A stretch of 64,000 bases of DNA, taken from NCBI GenBank assembly GCA_903813345.2, contig CAIIXF020000009.1, forward strand, positions 34,535,259 through 34,599,258. Reading direction: 5' to 3'. Under the pieces are notes generated by a model. The model searched no databases and had not been told where the DNA came from. It saw nothing but the letters and a program-made list of their open reading frames with translations. This DNA is from Owenia fusiformis (Eukaryota; Annelida; Polychaeta; Sabellida; Oweniidae). The position numbers and the translations under genes are program-made. Below are positions 13,775 through 23,000 of this stretch, one piece after another (positions within the stretch are counted from its first letter, which is position 1; each line of letters opens with the position of its first letter).

Positions 13775-14502
13775 AGGGTCATGATAACACTTATATAAAA
13801 TATTTAAAGTATCTAATAATGATAATGAACATACTACAATGTTACACAATGTTAGTAGATGCTAATTAAATGTCAATTGTTGTTAGTGTAATAAGTATTT
13901 TTCATTTAATGCTGCAACAATTACACAAGTACCAAAAAGTGCCACGCCCACTTTTCCCTAAAAGCAGTTGTGTGTGACTACATTTGATAAATATTATTAA
14001 TTTATGAGATCATTATATCAAGTTTTTAGTGCTTTAGTGTGAATACATACATATTAATTCAACTTTTGACAAAGTTGCAGCCACAAAATCCAAACAGATT
14101 TGCAAATATTTCACTTTGAGAACTTAAGGACACATTTGGGACGGGGTCAAATTGAGAAGATTGTGAGATATAAATACTGTTACCATGGTAACCATATAAG
14201 TCAAAGATTGGAAATTTCTGGCACTGTCTAACCATGGCATGCCCTACCCACTATAAAACGATGAATATCTGATATGCATTAGTATTATTTTTATTGGGTG
14301 GTATTAAAGTACCCCCAAGGTTTTGTTGGGGTAGGGGTATAAATTGGCCTGAGGGCCTTCTGCCACCCCTACATAAAGTCCAACTACCCAGAAGGTGTCT
14401 ATTATAATCATACAAATTGTTTGAAATATGTTGGAATGTGTGACCTTCCATGAAAAGCGAGATCCATTTCTAGAGCACTTCTACAGAATAGTCCGCAGTC
14501 TA
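13775..14502 (-). repeat. Right terminal arm of the 4.5 kb element
   Basis: Inverse copy of 9995-10715. It ends in CGCAGTCTA at the junction with the LINE reading frame. Confidence 0.8.
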
Positions 14503-15838
14503 TGGGAAGCATTTTCTGTTCTGCATAGATGTGCACGAAATAAGAAAATGTTCTTTGTAACAGTGTTGCCCATGTTGCAGATTCGCCCAAGTAAAGATAA
14601 TTTTTTTAATTCAATAATTTGAAGAATGTCTTTACAGTTTAAAAGTCCAAGCACAATATCAGTCTTCGTGCATCTGTATAGGCCTTGCAAGCGCTTGAGG
14701 ATAAATCGGTAGGACCGTTGTAATATAGGCACTGGGAGGTTGTTAATTCATTCCACAGTTCACAACCATGTAAGGCGGAAGGGATGCAAATAGTGTTAAT
14801 GAGCTTCAAGCCAGTTAGAGGATTTAGACCTTTCGGGTGAACGCCAACTCCAACGAGCGAAGCGAAAGTTGTTTTCAAGGATGAAGCAGCTTTGTCTATG
14901 GCCTTGTTCAGGCTGAGATTTGAATCATATATGTTTCCAAGATGTTTGAGTGAGGATACTTCAATTATTTCTCCATCAGATGACATCCATTTACGTTTTT
15001 GAATCAATAGGGAATTCTGGTGTTTAGATTCACCGAAAGTGATGACGTTGGATTTTTGCAGGTTAAAAACAAAACGCCATTTCTTAGAGTAGATTATGGC
15101 AGTTTGAATCAACGTATCAAGGCTAAGCTTAGTGTTGGCCAGAATAGAGATGTCGTCGGCGTAAGTTGGATTTCCACATAATATGGTACCCATCTGTCTG
15201 CATAAGTTTGAGCGTTCTAAATTACATAATAATTCATCTATGTACACTGTGTAGAGCCAGCCAGCAAGAATACTTCCCTGACGGATAGATTGCTTTATAG
15301 GGAACCAGCTGCTTATGTTGCCTTTAAAAATAATTGCACCCTGCATTCTTGAGTACAGTTTTCTTAAGATGTGCCATAGTCTACCTGTTATTCCAATGTT
15401 ATGAAGTTTGAAAAAGAGGCCATCGTGCCACACCGAATCGTAGGCCCGGGTACTGTCCATACATGCCATGAATGTCTTTTGGTTTAGTTCATCGTTATAT
15501 CGTACAGTCTCTAGAACGTTAAACGAGCAAGTGACGCTGCACATGTTAGGAGCGTAGGCATTTTGCTGATTGCTGTTTAAGTACTTACAATTGTTTCTGG
15601 TTTCACTTTCAAGTAAGCGTTGTCGAACTAGTTTTTCCCATAACTTTTCCAAGGCAGGTAGTAATGTAATGTCTCTGTAATTTTCCTTCGCCAATCTGGA
15701 TTTTGCTCCACCAACAAAACCAGATGGGTCTTCCTTTTGACATACATGTACAGGTATTTGAAAATTACTTTGCTCCCAACCCCGGGCTCCAAACATAGAT
15801 TTCACGAACATGAGACACGACTCCAAAACTGTTTGCAC
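14503..15838 (-). pseudogene. Non-LTR retrotransposon reverse transcriptase fragment
   Basis: A 399-codon minus-strand frame holds the core of a LINE-type reverse transcriptase: YRDITLLPALEKLW (fingers), FMACMDSTRAYDSVWHDGL (first catalytic Asp block), IRQGSILAGWLYTVYIDELL, and PTYADDISILAN with the YADD catalytic pair, then a thumb-like region (LKHLGNIYDSNLS). A frameshift near 14735 moves the continuation (LPILQRSYRFILKRLQGLYR) into another frame. The endonuclease and N-terminal half are absent; the fragment stops just before the inverted-repeat structure starting at 15865. Its C-terminal piece is at 9531-9994. Decayed. Confidence 0.85.
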
Positions 15839-16212
15839 ATGAAAAACGTATGAGAACAGTTATTACTCTAGTAGCTCATGCTGGTTGAGTATGCACTTCT
15901 ATGTCCAGAGATTTTCTCTTCAGAAATCATCTATGTGAAGGTCATTGATCAATTTTGGCTTGGTAACATATTTGCCACTGAAGGCGAAATAGGTCAAATG
16001 GCCACGCCCTTTTTTATGCGAATACTCCCCCCCCCATTTTTGCATCTCCGGAACCGTTAGACATAGAAGGTTGTGTGACCACACAAAATGTCCGGAATGA
16101 TTTTAGCATGTTACGCACAACAGTTTTCATATATCCTGCATCATTTAAGACTGAATCCGCAGCCTCTATCTAGTCAGATCAGCGAAGGAAACAAACTTTT
16201 TTGGTTGTTGAG

Positions 16213-16272
16213 TTGGCCAAGAGGTCTTAGGTGAATGGGTACCCTGAACCACGAGGTTGCGAGTTTGAGACA
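16213..16272 (+). repeat. tRNA-like (possible SINE head) sequence
   Basis: TTGGCCAAGAGGTCTTAGG resembles the D-arm/A-box of a class II (Leu or Ser type) tRNA, and GGTTGCGAGTTTGAGAC resembles a degenerate B-box at a fitting distance. No intact acceptor stem is visible, so it is not a working tRNA. The inverse copy is in the right arm near 18350-18410. Confidence 0.35.
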
Positions 16273-16500
16273 CGTGTGCTCTGTATGTTCATTCTTTTAT
16301 GAGTACCATATCTACTATCTACAAGGAATGCTGATGTATTATGAGTATTGGATATCGATTGAGTTTAATTATAAACCACGAGGTTGTGAGTTTGAGACAC
16401 ATGTGCTTCTTGTGTTCATTCTTTAATGAATACTATACTAGTATCTATTCTACAACTAGTTATCACTAGTTTTCATGTTATGTGTGGCTATCAATTGAGT

Positions 16501-16636
16501 TTATTTATGCGGATTTCTACACTTTGTGCCTTTACTACATCCACAAAACACAACACATTTTATGTCCATTGCTCTGCAGGTGCATGTCTTGGAACTAATG
16601 CAGGATGTTGGGCATTTGCATGGAGGAGGTAGGTCA
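16501..16636 (-). pseudogene. Second copy of the Cys-rich (CXC-like) tail, left arm
   Basis: Minus-strand codons read DLPPPCKCPTSCISSKTCTC through to a stop at 16501-16503, the same tail as at 17980-18115. Upstream of it (16637-16672) is a short inverted copy of bases from the gene body (16757-16795), so this copy is a deletion derivative lacking almost all of the gene. Confidence 0.7.
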
Positions 16637-16686
16637 GGTCTTTTTGATGTGGAAGATGAGGTGAAGATGAAGCTGATGATAGAATC

Positions 16687-17335
16687 ATGTTCCATATCAA
16701 TGATGGTGTTGTGAATCATGGGGTTCAATCAGTCTTGGTTGACTCACCTGACACAGATGTCTTTGTCAACCTCATCTTCCACATCAAAAAGACCTGGCAA
16801 CTACAGAAGCTGTTTGTAAAGCTTGGTAACTGTAAAAACAAGAAAACTGTTCCAGTCCACCTGTTAGTTGATCAACTGGACAACAATTTGGTATCGTGTC
16901 TCCCAGCCATTCATGCACTTAGCGGGTGTGACAGTACCAGCAAAGTTGGTCCAAAACTATCTGGTATGAAATCAGCCATGGATCTCTCGCTTTTGGAAGG
17001 GTTTGGTGTCGAGGAACTTACACCAGAAATGATTAAGAATGCAGAGAAGTTCCTTGTATCCGGTTTGAAGAAGACAGACTGTTCCACATTTGATGAATTT
17101 CGGTGGGAACAGTACCACAACTCAAAGAAAGACATTGATTTTAACCAACGACTTGTGTGCTGCTCATCAACTCTACAGGAACACATAAAGCGGGCATATC
17201 TGCAGTGCAAGATGTGGTTACAAGCTCCAATTCCTGAAGTCATCACACCAGATCCATGCCAGTATGGCTATAAAGCAACAGATGATGGTATTACACCTGT
17301 AATACTACCAGTTCCATGCAGGCCTGATTGTTACG
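16687..17335 (+). pseudogene. Repeat-family gene body (N-terminally truncated)
   Basis: About 216 codons of an open frame: VLVDSPDTDVFVNLIFHIKK, then CLPAIHALSGCDSTSKVG, then EHIKRAYLQCKMW. From memory these blocks mark a large multicopy protein family of corals, molluscs and other marine animals that ends in a Tesmin/TSO1-like CXC tail; the first block may belong to a PIN-like nuclease fold (inference). Family members are usually far longer, so the N-terminus is missing. The frame continues into the insertion at 17336 and stops at 17490, not at the real tail. Neighbouring arms place it in a mobile or duplicated structure. Confidence 0.65.
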
Positions 17336-17975
17336 CGGTAAACACGATACAAAAAAAATATGTCATATTCCGCAACGAATATGGCATATTCACTTGCGGT
17401 GCACGACAGATTCACCTGCTGTATATGGCATACAAACTAACCAATGAGAACGTGATACGGAAGTACGCAATTGTCAATTGCATCGATTGAACGAAATAGT
17501 AAAATGTTATTAATTATTGTAATGATTACTGAATCAGCAGTACTGTGTATCGAATATATTAACTTAGCAGAAGTATCAGTCACCAATCTCGCGTAACAAA
17601 CTTACTCAATCAATCCAGGATTCATATATTAGTACTCGACGCACTAACTATAACACGCGTGTATAATGGTAATATAGCGTAGTTTTACATTTAGAGTCGA
17701 TTCTCGCAACCAATCAAATCAAGGCTTTCTGTATCACGTTTTCACCTGCGGTATATGTCATATTCACCTGCGGTATATGGCATATTCCGCAAGTGAGTAT
17801 GACATATTCCGCAGGTGAGTATCGGGTATTCACTGACATCAATGTATCGCATATTCACTGCGGAATATCGCATACTCAACTGCGGAATATGCCATATACC
17901 GCAGGTGAGTATGGCATATTCACCCGTATCACAAATACCGCGCAACCATGAATGTATGCCATATACCGCGTAAAG
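17336..17975. mobile_element. Insertion of about 640 bp made of short palindromic repeats
   Basis: This segment splits the gene body (ending PVPCRPDC) from its Cys-rich tail (ADDLPPPC). Its ends are mutually inverse: TTACGCGGTA on the left, TACCGCGTAA on the right. The right third is built of a unit of about 26 bases in both orientations, containing ATATGCCATATACCGCAGG and CATATTCCGCAAGTGAGTAT. Probably a small non-autonomous element; the exact target duplication is ambiguous. Confidence 0.6.
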
Positions 17976-17979
17976 CTGA

Positions 17980-18115
17980 TGACCTACCTCCTCCATGCAA
18001 ATGCCCAACATCCTGCATTAGTTCCAAGACATGCACCTGCAGAGCAATGGACATAAAATGTGTTGTGTTTTGTGGATGTAGTAAAGGCACAAAGTGTAGA
18101 AATCCGCATAAATAA
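17980..18115 (+). pseudogene. Cys-rich CXC-like C-terminal tail of the broken gene
   Basis: Plus-strand codons encode DLPPPCKCPTSCISSKTCTC followed by CVVFCGCSKGTKCRNPHK and a TAA at 18113-18115. The spacing of CxC and CxxxxC pairs resembles the Tesmin/TSO1 CXC metal-binding module. It belongs to the gene body at 16687-17335, from which the insertion at 17336-17975 separates it. Confidence 0.65.
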
Positions 18116-18825
18116 ACTCAATTGATAGCCACACATAACATGAAAACTAGTGATAACTAGTTGTAGATACTAGTACTCATTAAAGAATGAACACAAGGAG
18201 CACATGTGTCTCAAACTCACAACCTTGTGGTTTATAATTAAACTCAATCGATATTCAATACTCATAATACATCAGCATTCCTTGTAGATACTAGATATGG
18301 TACTCATAAAAGAATGAACATACAGGGGAGCACACGTGTCTCAAACTCGCAACCTCGTGGTTTAGGGTACCCATTCACCTAAGACCTCTTGGCCAACTCA
18401 ACAACCAAAAAAGTTTGTTTCCTTCACTGATCTGACTAGATAGAGGCTGCGGATTCAGTCTTAAATGATGCAGGATAGATGAAAAATGTTGTGCGTAACA
18501 TGCTAAAATCAGTTTTTGGCAAATATCTTGAGAACCATTGACTTTTTTTAATACATATGTATTATTGACCCCCTATAATGTGGCCATTACGGACATTTTG
18601 AGTGGTCACACAACCTTCTATGTCTAACGGTTCCGGAGATGCAAAAATGGGGGGGGGGGGGGGAGTATTCGCGTAAAAAAGGGCGTGGCCATTTGACCTA
18701 TTTCGCCTTCAGTGGCAAATATGTTACCAAGCCAAAATTGATCAATGACCTTCACATAGATGATTTCTGAAGAGAAAATCTCTGGACATAGAAGTGCATA
18801 CTCAACCAGCATGAGCTACTAGAGT
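17980..18825 (-). repeat. Right arm of the 3 kb inverted repeat
   Basis: Inverse copy of 15865-16636 plus about 70 extra bases. It contains a pure G-run of about 15 bases at 18649-18663 where the left arm has a shorter C-run (16027-16034). Confidence 0.8.
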
Positions 18826-18955
18826 ATATAGGTCAACACTCCATAGATATTCAGGTGCCCAGGTTTGGAATGATCTGCCAACTTTGAAAACATCAACTTC
18901 CATCAATTGTTTTAAAAAGAATTTCAAAATTGATATGATATCAAAATATGAATGA
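18824..18955 (+). pseudogene. C-terminal remnant of a LINE-type reverse transcriptase protein
   Basis: Forty-three codons then a TGA read RSTLHRYSGAQVWNDLP and then NCFKKNFKIDMIS. This pattern (R-S..R-Y-S-G...W-N-x-L-P...F-K-K) is typical of the extreme C-terminus of jockey/CR1-like LINE ORF2 proteins. It starts exactly at the edge of the inverted-repeat structure. It is a different LINE family from the one at 14503-15838. Confidence 0.55.
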
Positions 18956-19781
18956 ACATAATTATTGACAAACATATTTGTACATTTTATCAGCCAATTT
19001 TATTCTCTTTTGACTGAGTAAAGATTTTAAATGTTATTTTTCATATTTTCATGTGACTCAAATTACTAAGCCTACTGAATTAACATATTTTCATACTGAT
19101 ACACTTATTAAAAGTGTCTAGTGTTATCAATGTAGGCTACGCCTATATGATTTTTAGAGCTAAATTAATATTCCTCTCTTCTGCGGAATTATTCACTGAT
19201 TCTACAAAACTCGGAATCTGGCCGGGATCTATGGAACGCCCCTCTGGTAGGCCTACCCGATCCATCCCCCAATTTTTAACAAGATTCCTTCCTTCAAAGA
19301 CGCATATATTTTGAAATTGCCCAGAAATCACCAAATAGCATCTTAAAATGGTTAATTTTTAGAGGGAGTCAGTGAACCACGGCGGCCTTCGCACCACACT
19401 TGAAACAACAATTGAAAGATCTGAATTCATGATCTATTGTCCGGCAGACATATGCCTAGTAGACAAGTGCCCACAAATTATCAAATTAATGGTAAACTGT
19501 TTGGAGGGGGATTACCATTTGCTCCCCTTCTACCAGCCGCCTCCAAAAAAACTTACTGTCAGCTCTATTTCATTGGCACTCACATTTTCTCCACTTGTCA
19601 CCTTTTAGCTAGCTTATTTTATTAGCCAAACAACAAACAATTGGCAACATATACCAACATTTTGCATGTAAAATATGAATTTATCCACATAGTCGTTCAT
19701 GCAATGTCGTTTTTCAATGCTTATTTTTAGGTTTTATCAACGTGTATATTATCGCAAAATGATAAGTCCCCTGATCCCCAA
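18956..19781. other. Upstream flank of HADH, no gene recognised
   Basis: No frame with a recognisable product. It probably holds the distal promoter of HADH. Overlapping short frames around 19143-19334 and 19372-19625 look like chance openings. Confidence 0.5.
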
Positions 19782-19790
19782 ACCGGAAGC
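19782..19790 (+). promoter_or_regulatory. ETS/GABP-like site in the HADH promoter
   Basis: ACCGGAAGC lies 95 bases before the HADH start codon. CCGGAAG is the core bound by GABP/NRF-2, a common feature of promoters of nuclear genes for mitochondrial proteins in animals. No TATA box is seen. Motif match only. Confidence 0.35.
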
Positions 19791-19884
19791 GGTCTAACGA
19801 GTGTCACAAATAATCTGCCGTTCTTTCTCGTGGGGTCAAAATTCCAACTTTCATATTTTCAGTGAATTGTCCCTAAATTACACC

Positions 19885-20001
19885 ATGGCATTCGCAACTA
19901 GTGCATTGGTAAGATCATTGAGCACATCAGCATCACGCCAAGCAGCCATAAAGCATGTAACTGTCATTGGAGGAGGTTTGATGGGAACCGGAATCACACA
20001 G
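19885..20001 (+). CDS. HADH: HADH exon 1
   Basis: Targeting peptide plus the NAD-binding glycine loop (GGGLMGTG); ends in phase 0 at CAG|GTAATT. Confidence 0.93.
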
Positions 20002-23000
20002 GTAATTTTCTAAATCCACAGCCAAAGATAAAACACTTAATCTCGAGTGAGAAGTTCATTTGGTTAATAACGAAATAATGAAATGTTACCATGTGTCTAC
20101 TTAGCAGTTTGTTCTATGTCATCCATCCTGCTAGGTTATATTGTGGAACGCAGCCAAACACGACAATGAAGGCAGTATTCTGAGGTTATAAAATCTAAAA
20201 AAATTCCCATTTGCAGCCCCTTGGAGATTTACGGAATTGAACAAAGTAGAGAACGTTGCGATCTCTCAACTTTAGTTCGTTGTTTTTCACCACTTTATGT
20301 GTAGTATTTTCATTTAGGAGGCGGTCTTATTTGAATGCATCATTTCGGGTCTTTATGAATCAATAGATCAATAAGCAGACTAAAAATACAATTTAGCAGT
20401 TTCTTTCATTGCGTACTGGGCCTGTTAGGCACGAAATACAATTTTGCAGTTTCGTTTGTTGCGTAATTGGGCCTTCTATAATCAGTAGCAAATGCTCGCA
20501 AAACATTTTCCAAAATATTTACTACCTTTTTCCTTGAAGACATGTTTGGGTGACACGTCATTAAGTCACATGATCGATACAGTAACTAGTCACATGATCA
20601 GACACGTGTCACATGATCAGACACGTGTCACGTGATCAGACACGTGTCACATGATCAGTCACATGAGCTTGCAAAATGGACAATCTAAATTTCCCAAAAT
20701 TCTGCTAAGATCAATATCGATATTTTATATATTTCGTTATTTTAACCATATGAACTTCTCACTAGAATAAGTGTTTTATCTTTACACTACAGAACAGAAA
20801 AATTGAATTTAAAAAATAAGCAATCAAAGGACCATATTGAAACAGTACACTGTATATGTAAAAATAGAAACATTTATACATGTCCTAACTTTTGTTTATT
20901 TTAGTTTGTTTTGTAGTTTAGCTATCATATCTGTGTCCTATATTTTGATGCTTCTCTGCCATGTTATTTTCGGAAAAATTAACATGGCTGAAACTCCCTA
21001 AATTACAAAAGGCCACAGCTTTACTGCACATTATATATAACTCTGAAATATACAAAAGTTAGGACAAGTACACATGTTTCTATTTTTCTATATACTATTG
21101 CAATATAGTCATTTGATTGGTTATTTTTTAAATTCAAAGTTGTTCCAAACATTTAAAAGTTATGATTTGGGGCAAGTGCCCAAGTAAAGATCATGATTTG
21201 GGCTTGCCCCAAATCAACTGCATACCTACTGTGACCCAATGTATTTCCCCAAATCCTTTTGAAGAAATGTGTTTTTGCAAATTGTACATGTTGTTCAATA
21301 AATATAAATGTGGATTAATTCTGAGCTCAGTGAACAATTAAGATTGTATACTATAGGTGGCAGCACAGAGTGGACACAACGTAACCATGTGTGATGTGTC
21401 TGATGATATTGTGCAGAAAGGCCTGGCTAGAATTCAAGACAGTCTAAAACGAGTAGTAAAGAAGAAATACAAGGATGATCCAACTGTAAGTAATCATGGG
21501 CCCCTTAAAGGTCCAATGAAGTAACATACATAATGGGACAGAGAACTACAGGGTGGTCCAAAAAAAATTGGAACATTTGTTAATTGAACACAAAACCATT
21601 ATTTTTCCTCTAAAATGCACCAAAATTTCACTGAGCATAGTTCAGTCACTTATCCCTCTTATGTAAAGTTTATAGGTGCAAACCACAAATTTAATGCATT
21701 AAACTAGTCAATGTTTGATATGACCCCCTTTTCTTAAATATACACTTGACAATTTCGCAGCTACTTTTTCAAGTATTCTTTATTTCAAAGCTTTAATGAA
21801 CATGTTGATTGCTATACACATTTTATACAATCATATTAAGATGAAATGAGATATTAACATCTATGGTTTACTGGAAAACTATTGTGTTATTGTCAACTTA
21901 AGAATACCCCAAATCATTATTTTTATTTAAGAGTAGGAAAGAAAGAACATGTCAGAGGTGAGTGATTGCATAACCCATACAGCTACTAAACTGACAAAAT
22001 CATTGTTTCCACTTTTCAGTAGAGGGGAAACTGACTAGTTATTTACAAGGCTTTATTAAAGACCACCTCTAAGCACACATAATATAATATATAATTTGTG
22101 TTCTGGGAAACTCCTTTATGATATTGATATACATATATTGATATATTCATTGAATATTATTCTTATTAGAACAAGAAAGGGGAGGGGGTTCATTTACCAG
22201 TCAAAACAGACTGCCCTGGCCTCTTTCTGGAGAATATTCAATCAGTAATATATCCAACAATAGCCATCAAAATATGATTGATACCCATCGATTGAGGTAA
22301 AAAAATGTTGAATATGTTCATATATTTGATCTTCTAAGGCAAACATATAAGTAGTTTGTTCAAGCTGAATTTTTAATCAAGATGGCTTGGACAAAATCAA
22401 ACGAACAGCAAAGTGAATGAATCATTTCAAAACTGAGTCCCAGGCTTCAACTCATAATTCAGGAGAAAGGGGGTCATATCAAACATTCTCTAGTTTAATG
22501 CATTAACTCTGTTGTTTGCACCTATAAACTTTACATCAGATAAATAAGTGATTGAACAATACTCAGTGAAATTTTGGTGCATTTTAGAGAAAAATAATGA
22601 TTTTGAGTTCAATTATCAAATGTTCCAATTTTTTTTGGACCACCCTGTACTTAGTTTAAAATCATTTGTTCCAAATTCAATAATATACCAGAAACTGGCA
22701 GTGTCTATGACCCATATTATGACACCTTTATCGATAACTTTCAGTGTTTTGAAGCTTGCCTATAATTTATTTAGTTTTAGAATTGTAAAATTCTTTAAAT
22801 GAGCATTCCTCAATGGAGTTCTTCATCTCACTTCCACAACTTTGACACTTCCAATTGATACACGCAATGAATATTTTTGTGTCAAGGTTAGAAACTAGCG
22901 ATTTACTATGTTTATTTTGTAAAAGATGGCCAATTACATAGTTTAGTGGGTATACATAAAGCAAGAATACTGACTAGAGTGGTGCTTTTCACAAAGGTAT

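Larger units (their letters stand above)
9995..14502. mobile_element. 4.5 kb element with about 720 bp terminal inverted repeats
   Basis: The left arm (9995-10715) and right arm (about 13775-14502) are inverse copies over some 720 bases, starting TAGACTG and ending CAGTCTA. The host sequence is a LINE whose protein continues from one side to the other. TGG occurs on both flanks and may be a 3 bp target duplication. The 3 kb interior has no recognisable protein, only short frames, so this is probably a non-autonomous or decayed long-TIR DNA transposon or fold-back element. Confidence 0.75.
15865..16636 (+). repeat. Left arm of the 3 kb inverted repeat
   Basis: Inverse copy of 17980-18825. It includes an internal tandem duplication of about 145 bases (near 16250-16395 and 16376-16490, sharing ACCACGAGGTTG and GAGTTTGAGACAC). 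On its minus strand (16501-16636) it encodes a second copy of the Cys-rich tail. Confidence 0.8.
15865..18825. mobile_element. 3 kb inverted-repeat structure carrying a broken CXC-type gene
   Basis: Arms 15865-16636 and 17980-18825 are inverse copies from ACTCTAGTAGCTCATGCTGG inward to the codons for a cysteine-rich protein tail. The right arm has about 70 extra bases near 18510-18600. Between the arms lies the body of the gene whose 3' end is in the right arm; the left arm carries a second copy of that 3' end pointing the other way. No clear target duplication was found. It may be a long-TIR transposon whose gene runs into its terminal repeat, or an inverted duplication of a repeat-family gene. 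Confidence 0.75.

Noticed and set aside
17742-18011. 89-codon minus-strand frame with Tyr/Cys-rich repeats
   Set aside because: Created by the short palindromic repeats of the insertion that splits the CXC gene; no independent support.
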